NCBI RefSeq assembly: GCF_039539445.1
Contig: NZ_BAABDD010000003.1
Span: 1 to 64,000, forward strand
Source: Salinactinospora qingdaonensis
GTDB lineage: Bacteria; Actinomycetota; Actinomycetes; Streptosporangiales; Streptosporangiaceae
Reading direction: 5' to 3'
DNA length: 64,000 nucleotides
Shown: positions 27,601-35,834 of the stretch, piece after piece
Numbering within the stretch: the first letter of the stretch is position 1
Layout of the letters: each line of letters opens with the position of its first letter
Notes under the pieces: generated by a model
What the model was told of the DNA's origin: nothing
The model's input: the letters and a program-made list of their open reading frames with translations, nothing else
Databases searched by the model: none
Program-made: the position numbers and the translations under genes

Positions 27601-28026
27601 ATGCGAGTGGTCGCCCAGCGCGTCAGCCACGCCGCCGTGACCGTCGACGGGACCGTCGTCGGCGCTATCGACGGCCCGGGAATCCTGGCTCTGGTGGGCG
27701 TGACGCACGAGGACACCGAGGAGCAGGCGCGGCGCATCGCGCGTAAGCTCTGGACGCTGCGGATGCTGCCAGAGGAGCAGTCGTGCTCCGACATCGCCGC
27801 GCCGCTGTTGGTGATCAGCCAGTTCACACTCTACGGCGACGCCCGTAAGGGCCGCCGGCCGACGTGGCAGGCCGCTGCGCCGGGGCCGGTGGCCGAGCCG
27901 CTGGTTGAGACCGTGGTCAAGGAGCTGCGCGGCTTGGGAGCCCACGTCGAGACCGGGGTTTTCGGGGCCGAGATGTCGGTGTCGCTGACCAACGAGGGGC
28001 CGTTCACGGTGCTGCTGGAGAGCTGA
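27601..28026 (+). CDS. dtd: D-aminoacyl-tRNA deacylase
   Basis: This is a 141-residue proofreading enzyme that strips D-amino acids and glycine wrongly attached to tRNA. Diagnostic motifs are SQFTLYGDARKGRRP (about residues 77-91) and the cross-subunit NEGPFTVLLES at the C-terminus. The N-terminus, MRVVAQRVSHAAVTVDG, is typical. The ribosome site GGAAGAG lies just upstream, 13 bases after the DUF2207 stop. Confidence 0.95.
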   Translation: MRVVAQRVSHAAVTVDGTVVGAIDGPGILALVGVTHEDTEEQARRIARKLWTLRMLPEEQSCSDIAAPLLVISQFTLYGDARKGRRPTWQAAAPGPVAEPLVETVVKELRGLGAHVETGVFGAEMSVSLTNEGPFTVLLES

Positions 28027-28062
28027 CCGGCCCGCCCGACCCACCAGGCCACGGTGGCCGGA

Positions 28063-28229
28063 CGAGGTTGGTGTTTTTGGACGGGCGGCGAGGACCGGCG
28101 GTGGGCGCACGCGGGTGAGCGCCTCCGCTGTCGCCCCAGGCCGGCGAGATCGCGAAGCGATCGAGGCACCGGCCGACGGAGAACATCCCTACGGTCCCGC
28201 ACCCCAGCCGTCCGGACAACAGAACCTAG
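28063..28229 (+). repeat. CTAG-flanked miniature element, copy A
   Basis: The element spans 28067-28225 (159 bp). The left end is GTTGGTGTTTTTGGACGG, and the right end read inward is GTTCTGTTGTCCGGACGG. The flanks are CGAG (28063-28066) and CTAG (28226-28229). The core GATCGC-GAA-GCGATC is intact, with AGCGCCTCCGCTGTCGCCCC before it. The right CTAG supplies the TAG stop of the minus-strand DsrE gene. Confidence 0.75.
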
Positions 28230-28588
28230 TACACGAGGGCCTGCACGCCCTCGCCGGTGATTTCCTCGACGAAGGTCGGGGCGCCGGCGATGCGGGCACC
28301 GGCGATCAGATCCGCCTCAGTCAGCTCGCGGCGGGCCGCGCATTGGGAGCATACGGTGACGCGCCCCGCCGCGAGGACAGCATCGAGCAGCTCGCGCATC
28401 GGAACGGCGTGCGGGAGGGTGAACTGCTCGGCTCGCCCCGGCACAGCGAACCAACTGGCCTCGCCGGTAAGCCACAGGGAGACATCCGCGCCGCCGGCTA
28501 CGGCTGCCGCGGCGACGGTGAAGGCTTGGTTGCACCGCTCCGGAGCATCGTCACCGGCGGTGGCCTTGATCACCAACGAACGGGTCAT
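28226..28588 (-). CDS. DsrE-family protein
   Basis: A 120-residue soluble alpha/beta protein of the DsrE/DsrF-like sulphur-relay fold (TRSLVIKATAGDDAPERCNQ, then ADVSLWLTGEAS). Cysteines are present in RVTVCSQCAARREL, near the usual position of the persulphide Cys, so sulphur transfer is possible but unproven. A TACGCT hexamer 7 bases before the ATG suggests leaderless transcription. The stop codon lies in the flank of a miniature repeat, so the C-terminus meets the insertion exactly. Confidence 0.8.
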   Translation of the reverse strand: MTRSLVIKATAGDDAPERCNQAFTVAAAAVAGGADVSLWLTGEASWFAVPGRAEQFTLPHAVPMRELLDAVLAAGRVTVCSQCAARRELTEADLIAGARIAGAPTFVEEITGEGVQALVY

Positions 28589-28595
28589 AGCGGCC

Positions 28596-28601
28596 AGCGT
28601 A
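28596..28601 (-). promoter_or_regulatory. Putative -10 element of the DsrE gene (leaderless)
   Basis: Minus-strand TACGCT (TAnnnT) lies 7 bases before the ATG. Confidence 0.4.
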
Positions 28602-28649
28602 GTGCAGTGGGACGCCCCTCCCGCCCGTCCGTGCCTCTTGGCGGCGGCC

Positions 28650-29426
28650 TCACCCGGCGATGAGGGTCAGCATGAGGCCGGCGCCCACCGAGGCGATGGC
28701 GCCACCGCCGACCAGGAGGGCGTTGGCGGCGGCGGGGGCGGGGGCAACATCGCGGGGGGCGTCGTGTTCGATACGCACGCGGCCCTCCGGCGGGGCCACG
28801 ATCACCGGACGGCCGTCACGAAGCTCCACCCGACCGTGGACGACGATCGGATCGCCGCTGCGCAGCACCCACTCGCGATACTCGAACTCGATGGTCTCGC
28901 CCCGGAACACTCCCGAAATGCGGCCTTTGACCCGGCCGAGCAGGTCGTCGGCGGGAGCGGGGACACCCTGCTGTGGACGGCCCACGACTCGTTGGAGGCA
29001 CATGTGAACCCCGTTGAGGTCGGCGTCTTGGGGCATGACGAGGACAGGGGTGGTCTCGCGCCGGCCGGCCCGGCCCGCTCCGACGATGCCGAACGGTTCG
29101 GGGGAACTGTATTCGGCGATGGAGTCGCACCGGCGCACCCGCACCCGTTCGCCGCTGCCGTCAGGGTCGGCCCACTGCCAGTAGTGCCGAAGCACATCGT
29201 GGCCCTGCCACACGCAGTCGACGCGGGCCAGGCGCGACTCGGTCTCACCGGCGGGGCCGGCCACCGCCGTGCCGGTGAGGGTCACCTGCTGGCCGACCAA
29301 GCGGGTCAGGGCGGTCGGGCGTATCGCGGCGAAGGCGCGCTGGGACAGCCAGCGGCGGACCAGAATGACCGTCAGAGGCGCCAGGACGGCCGCGCCGATC
29401 AGGAGGGCTATCCCGAACTCCAGCAT
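28650..29426 (-). CDS. GIDE-domain membrane protein
   Basis: A 258-residue protein with an N-terminal membrane segment (FGIALLIGAAVLAPLTVILV, residues 4-23), a central domain and a C-terminal hydrophobic segment (ANALLVGGGAIASVGAGLML). The central sequence (LVGQQVTLTGTAVAG, LARVDCVWQGHDV, YREWVLRSGDPIVVHGRVE) resembles the GIDE domain, first named from the mitochondrial ligase MUL1. The RING finger is absent, so no ubiquitin role is implied in a bacterium. The two-membrane-anchor layout matches MUL1-like proteins. Function unknown. Confidence 0.7.
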   Translation of the reverse strand: MLEFGIALLIGAAVLAPLTVILVRRWLSQRAFAAIRPTALTRLVGQQVTLTGTAVAGPAGETESRLARVDCVWQGHDVLRHYWQWADPDGSGERVRVRRCDSIAEYSSPEPFGIVGAGRAGRRETTPVLVMPQDADLNGVHMCLQRVVGRPQQGVPAPADDLLGRVKGRISGVFRGETIEFEYREWVLRSGDPIVVHGRVELRDGRPVIVAPPEGRVRIEHDAPRDVAPAPAAANALLVGGGAIASVGAGLMLTLIAG

Positions 29427-29774
29427 CTACTCCGCCTCTTCTCTTCGCTTGTCTTCATCCGTGGAGGTCATCGATCGTTGCTTGATCATCTGCCGACTTA
29501 GCTCGTGGTTTGCGGCGGCCAGTGTCCGTTGGCATCGCGCCGCGACGGCCGTGGCCGGTACTCACGGCTGGCCGCGCCGCCCGCGGATGGCCGGATTGCC
29601 ATGGTTGCGCCCCGTGATACCCGACACGTCCAACGGCCGCGCTAATAACAGATTGACAACGGCGGTGCGGTCACAGACGGCGAATGGTCACGGCCGGACA
29701 CAGCCTGACATACCGGATCGGCGGCGGCCCGCCACGTACGGGGCGGTGCGCTCACGGAGCTAGTCTCGGGGGTT
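29427..29774. other. Intergenic region, divergent promoters
   Basis: These 348 bases separate the GIDE gene and the nitrobindin gene. I see no gene. A TTGACA-like hexamer occurs near 29652, and TAGTCT at 29761 is the best plus-strand -10 candidate, though the two are too far apart to form one promoter. Confidence 0.5.
29761..29766 (+). promoter_or_regulatory. Putative -10 element of the nitrobindin gene (leaderless)
   Basis: TAGTCT lies 8 bases before ATG 29775. Confidence 0.45.
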
Positions 29775-30320
29775 ATGCAGCCTGAGGTGCACCCGGATTT
29801 GGAAAAACTGTCGTTCCTGCTTGGCCGCTGGGAGGGAGTGGGCGTCGCCGGCTATCCCGACATGGAGGAGTTCCGGTTTGGCCAGGAGGTCGAATTTACA
29901 CACGATGGCGAACCGTACCTGACCTACCGGAGCCGTGTGTGGCGAATCCGAGAGGATGGGTCACTTGGGGATTTTGTCACTGCCGAATCGGGGTATTGGC
30001 GGGTTCGACCGCCCCAGCAAGGGGACGGGGAGCAAGAGGTAGCGGCCACCCCGGACTCGCCGCCCGTACACGTGGAGGTGCTGTTGTCGCACCCGGAGGG
30101 CTTCAGCGAGGTCTATCTCGGCAACATCTTCGCCTACCGGGTCGAGCTCTACACCGACCTTGTGACCCGCACGGAGACCGGTATGCAGACGACCGCCGGA
30201 CACCGACTGTACGGCCTGTTCGGCGAGAACCGCGAGACGCTGGGCTATGCCTGGGACCTCGCGGCGCGCGGCCACGAACTCCAGTCGTACATGTCGGCTC
30301 AGCTCAAGCGCGCCGGATAG
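29775..30320 (+). CDS. Nitrobindin / FABP-like heme-binding protein (DUF1794 type)
   Basis: A 181-residue beta-barrel protein. The nitrobindin signature GRWEGVG lies near residue 17-23. The conserved C-terminal histidine that ligates heme iron is in AARGHELQSYMSAQLKR, near residue 165. Nitrobindins bind ferric heme and isomerise peroxynitrite to nitrate, so a role against nitrogen stress is likely. It is followed by a GC-rich hairpin at 30321-30345. Confidence 0.85.
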   Translation: MQPEVHPDLEKLSFLLGRWEGVGVAGYPDMEEFRFGQEVEFTHDGEPYLTYRSRVWRIREDGSLGDFVTAESGYWRVRPPQQGDGEQEVAATPDSPPVHVEVLLSHPEGFSEVYLGNIFAYRVELYTDLVTRTETGMQTTAGHRLYGLFGENRETLGYAWDLAARGHELQSYMSAQLKRAG

Positions 30321-30345
30321 CCCGCCCGGCGCCACGGCCGGCGGG
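30321..30345. terminator. GC-rich hairpin after the nitrobindin gene
   Basis: CCCGC-C-CGGC pairs with GCCG-GCGGG beginning immediately after the stop codon. No T-tract follows. Confidence 0.45.
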
Positions 30346-30397
30346 AACCGCAGGGCAGACGGGGCGGGAGGACGAGTCGGCGCCGGTGGCAAGGACA

Positions 30398-30463
30398 GAC
30401 CCCCGGGCCTAACTCCGCCGCGCGCGGCGGGGCCGGCTGGACTGGGCCGGCCGCCCGGGGGTC
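30398..30463. repeat. Nested inverted repeat (11-bp outer stem)
   Basis: GACCCCCGGGC (30398-30408) pairs with GCCCGGGGGTC (30453-30463). It encloses two further self-complementary blocks, CCGCCGCGCGCGGCGG and GGCCGGC/GGCCGGCC. It lies between nitrobindin and fur and could be a terminator complex or an RNA domain. Confidence 0.55.
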
Positions 30464-30465
30464 CG

Positions 30466-30528
30466 GGTGTCCACTGTGGATTCGCTAGGGCGAATCAGGC
30501 GATGCCGCTGCCCTAACGGGCGGACACC
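30466..30528 (+). ncRNA. Possible three-way-junction RNA upstream of fur
   Basis: The closing stem GGTGTCC/GGACACC (30466-30472 with 30522-30528) encloses two hairpins: GATTCGC-TAGG-GCGAATC and GCCC-TAAC-GGGC. The strand is uncertain because the fold is symmetric at this level. It matches no RNA family I know. Confidence 0.3.
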
Positions 30529-30667
30529 TCGCGAGTCCTATAAGCATTCACTGTTAGGACCACCTCCTTTCCCGCGTGCTTATGACGCTACGTCGGCCGC
30601 GGCGCAGGGGGCAAATGTTTTTTCGGAGACCCTCTCGGACCGAGAGTCGCGCGTGAGCATGGACTCC

Positions 30668-30689
30668 GGTGGGCCACCACCGGCCCACC
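30668..30689. promoter_or_regulatory. Palindrome in the fur promoter region
   Basis: GGTGGGCC-ACCACC-GGCCCACC is a perfect 8-bp dyad ending 16 bases before the TAGACT hexamer, where a repressor could block a -35 site. A second dyad, CTCTCGG-A-CCGAGAG, lies at 30631-30645. Autoregulation is inference. Confidence 0.4.
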
Positions 30690-30705
30690 ACTGTCGCGAT
30701 AAACA

Positions 30706-30711
30706 TAGACT
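30706..30711 (+). promoter_or_regulatory. Putative -10 element of fur (leaderless)
   Basis: TAGACT lies 7 bases before ATG 30719. Confidence 0.5.
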
Positions 30712-30718
30712 CGGTGCC

Positions 30719-31150
30719 ATGTCGCAGACATCGCGGACGTGGCGCGAAGAACTGCGCTCGCTGGGCTACCGGGTGACGCCGCAGCGCCAGCTCGTGTTGG
30801 ACGCGATCAGCGAACTGGAACACGCCACCCCCGACAGCATCTGCGCCCGAGTGCGGCAGACGGCCTCCGGGGTGAACCTCTCGACGGTCTACCGCACGCT
30901 CGACGTCCTCGAACGCGCTGGACTGGTCAGCCACACCCATCTGGGCCAGGGGTGCACCGCCTACCACCTCGCCGAGGAGGCGGACCACCTGCACGTGGTC
31001 TGCCGCGGCTGCGGCACCGTCTCCGACATCAGCCTGGAGGTGGCGGCGCCCCTCGTCGACTCGCTGCGCGACACCGTGGGGTTCGAGGCCGACGCCAAGC
31101 ACCTGACGGTGCACGGGCGGTGCGCGAACTGTCGCGGCGAGGACGGTTGA
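30719..31150 (+). CDS. Fur-family metalloregulator
   Basis: A 143-residue repressor. The winged helix spans LGYRVTPQRQLVLDAISELE and the recognition helix NLSTVYRTLDVLERAGLVS. The dimerisation domain holds HLHVVCRGCG and, at the C-terminus, HGRCANCRG, giving two CxxC pairs for a structural zinc. The metal sensed (iron, zinc or peroxide) cannot be decided from sequence alone. Open frame upstream of ATG 30719 does not match the family. The gene precedes ygfZ on the same strand, but that gene has its own promoter hexamer. Confidence 0.9.
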   Translation: MSQTSRTWREELRSLGYRVTPQRQLVLDAISELEHATPDSICARVRQTASGVNLSTVYRTLDVLERAGLVSHTHLGQGCTAYHLAEEADHLHVVCRGCGTVSDISLEVAAPLVDSLRDTVGFEADAKHLTVHGRCANCRGEDG

Positions 31151-31217
31151 GGCGCCTTAGCTTGGGGGCATTGGAGCGGAGGTGCCCCGGGACGAGGTAA
31201 CGGCCGGCCGATGCGCA

Positions 31218-31223
31218 TAGGCT
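31218..31223 (+). promoter_or_regulatory. Putative -10 element of ygfZ (leaderless)
   Basis: TAGGCT lies 7 bases before ATG 31231. The following bases, CGGTG, also occur after the fur hexamer. Confidence 0.5.
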
Positions 31224-31230
31224 CGGTGGT

Positions 31231-32259
31231 ATGAGTTCGCCGCTGCTGAAGCACCCCGGTGCCGTGGCCGCCGATCCGCCCGACGCCGACATCGCCGCCC
31301 ACTACGGAGAGCCCGTCCACGAGCAACGTGCGCTGGAGCGCGACGCCGGGTGGGTCGACCGCGGCAACCGCGGCGTGGTCCGCGTCACCGGGCCCGACCG
31401 GCTGTCCTGGCTGCACAGTCTGACCAGCCAGTACCTGGAGGGAACCGCGCCGGGGACCGCCACCGAGGCCCTGGTGATGGACACCAACGGCCACATCCGC
31501 CACCACATGTCGATCGTCACCGACGACGAGGCCGTGTGGGCCCACGTCGAGCCCGGCACGGCCGCCGATCTCGCCGCGTTCCTGGACTCGATGCGGTTCA
31601 TGCTCCGCGTCGAGGTCGCCGACATCAGCGAGGAACGTGCCGTGCTCACGCTCGCCGGTCCCGAGCGCGAGACGCGGGCGCGCGAGGTGATCGACGCCCT
31701 CGACGACGTGGTCCTGAGGCGCACCGCCCGCGAGACCGACCTGCTGCTGCCCGCAGTCGCGCTGGAGGAGACCGCGCAGCGGCTCACCGAGGCGGGGGTG
31801 CGTCCGGCCGGACTGTGGGCCTACGAGGCGCACCGGATCGCCGCGCACCGGCCCCGGCTGGGCCTCGACACCGACGAGCGCGCCATCGCCCACGAGATGG
31901 GCTGGATCGGCACGGCCGTGCACCTGGAGAAGGGGTGCTACCCCGGGCAGGAGACGGTCGCCCGGGTGCACAACCTGGGCCGACCACCGCGCCGCCTAGT
32001 GCTGCTCCACCTTGACGGTATGGCCGAGCGGTTGCCCGAACGCGGCGCCGCCGTCGAGCTGAACGGGCGCTCGGTGGGGTTCGTGGGGTCGTCGGCACGC
32101 CACCACGAACTCGGCCCGATCGCTTTGGGGCTGGTCAAGCGCAACGTCCCGGTGGACGCCGAGTTCGTCGTCGACGGCATCGCGGCGGCCCAAGAGGTGG
32201 TCGTCTCCCCCGATACTGGGGCGAACGCCCAGATCAATCTGCGTCGTCGGCCGGCTTAG
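31231..32259 (+). CDS. ygfZ: YgfZ/GcvT-domain folate-binding protein (Fe-S cluster assembly factor)
   Basis: A 342-residue tetrahydrofolate-binding protein related to the glycine-cleavage T protein. The family signature KGCYPGQE lies near residue 231-238, with the redox-active Cys. YgfZ proteins help assemble or repair some Fe-S enzymes. The N-terminal GcvT-like fold runs through VVRVTGPDRLSWLHSLTSQ, and the C-terminal barrel ends ALGLVKRNVPVDAEF. A strong hairpin follows at 32267. Confidence 0.9.
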   Translation: MSSPLLKHPGAVAADPPDADIAAHYGEPVHEQRALERDAGWVDRGNRGVVRVTGPDRLSWLHSLTSQYLEGTAPGTATEALVMDTNGHIRHHMSIVTDDEAVWAHVEPGTAADLAAFLDSMRFMLRVEVADISEERAVLTLAGPERETRAREVIDALDDVVLRRTARETDLLLPAVALEETAQRLTEAGVRPAGLWAYEAHRIAAHRPRLGLDTDERAIAHEMGWIGTAVHLEKGCYPGQETVARVHNLGRPPRRLVLLHLDGMAERLPERGAAVELNGRSVGFVGSSARHHELGPIALGLVKRNVPVDAEFVVDGIAAAQEVVVSPDTGANAQINLRRRPA

Positions 32260-32266
32260 GTGTGGT

Positions 32267-32294
32267 GCTCCCGCCGCCCGCGCACGGCGGGAGC
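32267..32294. terminator. Bidirectional terminator after ygfZ
   Basis: GCTCCCGCCG pairs perfectly with CGGCGGGAGC around an 8-base loop, starting 8 bases after the ygfZ stop and facing the convergent enolase-superfamily gene. Confidence 0.6.
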
Positions 32295-32460
32295 TGTGCC
32301 CCCGGGAAGGGGAGGGTCACCGGCCACGAGCTGTCCGCGTGGCCGCCCCTGCCCGGGTCTGGTGGCGCCTTCGCTCCCCTGACGGATCGTGCGCGGCGGT
32401 GAGGTGGGGCGCCTGGACCGGTTTTCGGAGTGTGCTCGTTGGCTGGGTGGCCGCCCCGCC

Positions 32461-33633
32461 TTAGATGCGCGGGATCGCCGGGGCTGCGCTGAGTTTGTCC
32501 TGGTCGTGGAAGGCGTAGCCGCGGGGGTCGCGTGCGTAGGCCTCGGCGTAGGTGGCCACTTTGTCGGTGTCGAGGGTGACGCCAAGACCGGGCGCTTCGG
32601 GCACCGTGAGTCCCCCGTTGCGGTAGCGGTGCGGCTCGGTGATGACGTCGTCGGCCAGCAGCGAGGCGTAGCACTGGTTGGCGTGCACGAAGTTGGGGGT
32701 GGCGGCCATAACGTGCAGGGACGCGGCTAGCGCCACACCGAGTTCGCCGAGGCTGTGCTTGACGACCGGCAGGCCGGCGGCCTCGCAGATGCCGGCCGAA
32801 CGCTTGAGGTTGAGCAGCCCGCCGTCCATCTGGTTGTCGACTGAGACCGCGTCGGCCGCGCCGTGGCGGATCACCTCCAACTGGTCGAACCGGGTCCACG
32901 ACGCTTCATTGGCCAACAGTGGGGTGTCGACGCGCCCCCGTACGTAGGCCATCTCGCTGAGGTTGCGGCCCGAGACGGGCTGCTCGGCGAACTCCAGGCC
33001 GTAGTCGGCCATGCTGCGCAGGGCCCGGATGGCCGTGGCCGGCGACCACGCCTCGTTGGCGTCGATGCGGATACCGGCGTCCGGGCCGGCTCCGGCGCGG
33101 ACCGCGGCGACCCGCTCGACGTCCTCGGCCACGCTGGTCGAGCCGACCTTGAGGTAGAGCGTGGTGAACCCTTCCTTGACGCCTTGGCGGGCGCGCTCAG
33201 TGAGCTCGTCGAGGTCGGCTCCCGAGACGTAGTAGAAGAAGTCGACGCTGTCGCGGAAGCGCCCGCCGAACAGGGTGACCAGCGGTTGGCCGCAGACCTT
33301 GCCGATGATGTCCCAGCAGGCCATGTCCACCGCGGCGAGGGCGGGGCTGGTGTTTTTCATGTGGTGCCAGGTGCCCACGACCTCGACACGTTTGGCGACG
33401 CGCTCCACGTTAAGCGGACTCTCCCCCACGACCAGGGGTTCGATGGCCCCCAACGCGGCCAGCACCACATCGGTGGAGGGGTAGGCCGCCGCCTCGCCGA
33501 TGCCGGTGAGCCCGTCGTCGGTGTCGACTTCGACGATGACGCTGACCTGGCCGCGGCGCCGGCCGAACGCCCAGATCTCGTCGGTACCGAACGGGACCGC
33601 GACCGGCGTTGCCCGGATACCGGTGATCTTCAC
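32461..33633 (-). CDS. Mandelate racemase/muconate lactonizing enzyme family protein (enolase superfamily)
   Basis: A 390-residue metal-dependent enzyme with the enolase-superfamily capping domain (1-125) and barrel. Active-site features are the Lys in LYLKVGS, the metal ligands in RIDANEAW, FAEQPV and ANEASW, and the distal KHSLGELG. These enzymes abstract a proton alpha to a carboxylate, to dehydrate, cycloisomerise or racemise the substrate, which cannot be identified here. Its GTG start overlaps the upstream M24 gene stop by 4 bases, so the two act in one pathway. A divergent LysR regulator sits upstream of the pair. Confidence 0.88.
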   Translation of the reverse strand: MKITGIRATPVAVPFGTDEIWAFGRRRGQVSVIVEVDTDDGLTGIGEAAAYPSTDVVLAALGAIEPLVVGESPLNVERVAKRVEVVGTWHHMKNTSPALAAVDMACWDIIGKVCGQPLVTLFGGRFRDSVDFFYYVSGADLDELTERARQGVKEGFTTLYLKVGSTSVAEDVERVAAVRAGAGPDAGIRIDANEAWSPATAIRALRSMADYGLEFAEQPVSGRNLSEMAYVRGRVDTPLLANEASWTRFDQLEVIRHGAADAVSVDNQMDGGLLNLKRSAGICEAAGLPVVKHSLGELGVALAASLHVMAATPNFVHANQCYASLLADDVITEPHRYRNGGLTVPEAPGLGVTLDTDKVATYAEAYARDPRGYAFHDQDKLSAAPAIPRI

Positions 33634-34838
33634 GCTGTCGCCTCCTTTGCCTGAGTGTCGCCGACGACGGTGAACTCGCGCGAGACGTCGGTGAGCAGTT
33701 CGCAGCCGTTTTCGGTGACCGCGACCGTGTCGGACATGACGTAGCCGGTGGGTTCTTGCACCCAGGACATGGCGTGGAAGGTCATACCGGTGCGCACGAC
33801 ACGGTCGGTGTCGGGCCTGATGCCCAGGACCTCGCCGCCGCCGACCCAGCTCGGCGGGAACCCGATGCCCACGAGATAGCCGCAGTGGTGACGCGGCAGC
33901 GCACCGATCTGGGGGTGGACCTGGTTGACAGCCTCAGCCCAGGCCGCATAGACGGCGCTGAGAGCCACGCCGGGGCGAAGCGCGGCGGTGATGGCCCTAA
34001 GACCGGCCAGGGCGGCGTCGTGGGCGATGGTGGCCTCTGCGGGGGCGCGCTCGACGTAGAGCGTGCGACTTAACGGCGCGTGGTAGCGGCGCACGGCGGC
34101 CGACAGCTCCAAAAACAGGCCATCGCCGGCGGAGACGACCTCGTCATCCCAGGTGACGTGCTCCTGTTGCAGGATCGCGGTGGGGCGGATGAGGGGCGCG
34201 AAGCCGGGCTGCTGGCTGCCTTGGGAGATCATGGCGTGGTACACGGCAGCGGCGACCCGCGGCTGGGGGGCGCCGGGAGCGATCGTGGCGATGCCGGCGT
34301 TCATGGCACTGGTGGACAGCGCGGCGGCCCGGCGCACGTGGGTGAGTTCGGCCGCGGACTTGATCTCGCGCAGTCGCTGCGGGATGTCGCCGGCGCTCAC
34401 CCACTCCAGGCCGGGCAGTTCGGCGCGCAGCCGCGCCCAGATCGCCGGGGGGAAGAACATCGCGGTGTCCTCGACTCCCACGGCCGTTCCGGACAGCGCC
34501 GTGGAGCGGATCGCCTCGGCGACGATCGTGACGGGATCTTGGCCGTCGTGGAAGGGCAGATGGCGACAGCCCGGAACACGGGCGCGGATGGTGGGGGCCT
34601 CCATGGCGCGGGTGACCAGCACCGGCTGTCCCTCGCGCGGCAGGAGCAGCAGCGAGAAGGCGAAGTAGCCCTGGTAGTCCAGACCTAGCAGATAGTAGAG
34701 GTTCTCGGGCGAGACGAGCAGGAGCGCCGCGAGATCGCGGCGCTCCATCTCGGCCCTGGTGGCCAAGAGACGCAGCTCCAGTTCTGAGGGGGCGCGGGGA
34801 GCTGCCTCCCGCGCTGCGAGGTCCACGGTCGCCGTCAT
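33630..34838 (-). CDS. M24 (pita-bread) family hydrolase, creatinase/DoeA-like, metal ligands lost
   Basis: A 402-residue protein with an N-terminal creatinase-type domain (about 20-160) and a C-terminal pita-bread fold. Where metal-dependent aminopeptidases have two Asp ligands, this protein reads LFLELSAAVRRYHAPLSRT, so the first is Glu and the second Pro. The catalytic His region is LPRHHCGYLVGIGFPPSW. Creatinase and ectoine hydrolase DoeA are metal-free members of this fold, and this looks like one of them. It is first in a two-gene operon with an enolase-superfamily enzyme. Hydrolysis of a small amide is likely; ectoine or another compatible solute is only a guess. Confidence 0.8.
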   Translation of the reverse strand: MTATVDLAAREAAPRAPSELELRLLATRAEMERRDLAALLLVSPENLYYLLGLDYQGYFAFSLLLLPREGQPVLVTRAMEAPTIRARVPGCRHLPFHDGQDPVTIVAEAIRSTALSGTAVGVEDTAMFFPPAIWARLRAELPGLEWVSAGDIPQRLREIKSAAELTHVRRAAALSTSAMNAGIATIAPGAPQPRVAAAVYHAMISQGSQQPGFAPLIRPTAILQQEHVTWDDEVVSAGDGLFLELSAAVRRYHAPLSRTLYVERAPAEATIAHDAALAGLRAITAALRPGVALSAVYAAWAEAVNQVHPQIGALPRHHCGYLVGIGFPPSWVGGGEVLGIRPDTDRVVRTGMTFHAMSWVQEPTGYVMSDTVAVTENGCELLTDVSREFTVVGDTQAKEATA

Positions 34839-34885
34839 GCCCCCATGGTGGCGGGAGCAACTGAATACAGTCCAGCAACGTTTTT

Positions 34886-34906
34886 TTCAGATGTCATTAA
34901 GCTGAA
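34886..34906. promoter_or_regulatory. LysR-type operator between divergent genes
   Basis: TTCAG-N11-CTGAA is an exact T-N11-A dyad, the standard LysR recognition geometry. It lies 5 bases before the LysR ATG (34911) and 47 bases upstream of the M24 start, so one regulator dimer could control both directions. Confidence 0.65.
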
Positions 34907-34910
34907 CTGC

Positions 34911-35834
34911 ATGTTTGATATGCGTCGGCTCCGGTTGCTCTACGAGTTGTCCAACCGGGAGACGGTCACGGCAGTGGCCGAGAAGTTCGCCATGAGCCCG
35001 TCGGGAGTGTCGCAGCAGCTCGCTCAGCTCCAGCGGGAGGCCAGGGTGACGCTGTTCGTGCGCGAGGGGCGGCGACTGCGCATCACCGATGCGGGCAGGC
35101 TGCTGGTGTCCCACACCGAGCGGCTGCTCACCGGCTTGGAGGAGGCTGAATCCGAATTGGCCGAGCTCGTGGGCTCGGTGACGGGACCAGTGCGGCTGTC
35201 GGCCTTTCCCACGGTGGCGCGATCGGTGGTGCCTGAGGCCGTGGCGCGGTGCCGGCACCGCCACCCTGATCTGCGGATCGTGATGGACGAGCGCGAAGCT
35301 CCCGAGAGCATGGTGGCGCTGCGGGGCCACGACACCGACCTGGCCCTGGTCTACGAGTACGACATGCTGCCGCCCTTTGACACCTCCGGGATCACGCTCA
35401 CCCGTCTGGTGGCCGAGTCGCTGGTGGTGGCGCTCCCGCCAGATCACCGGGTGGGCGAAGAGCCGATCGAACTCGCCTCGCTGGCCGAGGAGCCCTGGAT
35501 CAGCGCCTACAGCGACACCTCCGGCCGGGCGGCGCTGGATCAGGCGTGCGCAGCGGCGGAGTTCGCGCCTCGGGTGGACTACGCCAGCAACGACTACACC
35601 GTGATCATCGCTTTGGTGCGGGCGGGCCTGGGCGTGGCGCTGGTGCCGGAGATGGCGTTGGAGCCCGGTGACACCGACATCGTGGTCCGCCGGCTGGCCG
35701 GTGACCCGGTGACCCGCTCCATCTCGCTGGCCGCGCGCACGGGCACCCTGCGCAACCCGGCCCTGCGCGCCATTTCGGCGAGCCTGGCCGCTGTGGCGCG
35801 CGAACGGCTGGGCCGGAACGTACGCCACCCCTGA
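34911..35834 (+). CDS. LysR-family transcriptional regulator of the divergent catabolic pair
   Basis: A 307-residue regulator with the N-terminal helix-turn-helix (AVAEKFAMSPSGVSQQLAQL, about 22-41) and a periplasmic-binding-like effector domain (about 90-300). The ATG at 34911 gives the canonical MFDMRRLRLLYELS opening. It diverges from the M24/enolase operon and has a T-N11-A dyad at its start, so it probably senses the substrate of that pathway. Confidence 0.9.
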   Translation: MFDMRRLRLLYELSNRETVTAVAEKFAMSPSGVSQQLAQLQREARVTLFVREGRRLRITDAGRLLVSHTERLLTGLEEAESELAELVGSVTGPVRLSAFPTVARSVVPEAVARCRHRHPDLRIVMDEREAPESMVALRGHDTDLALVYEYDMLPPFDTSGITLTRLVAESLVVALPPDHRVGEEPIELASLAEEPWISAYSDTSGRAALDQACAAAEFAPRVDYASNDYTVIIALVRAGLGVALVPEMALEPGDTDIVVRRLAGDPVTRSISLAARTGTLRNPALRAISASLAAVARERLGRNVRHP

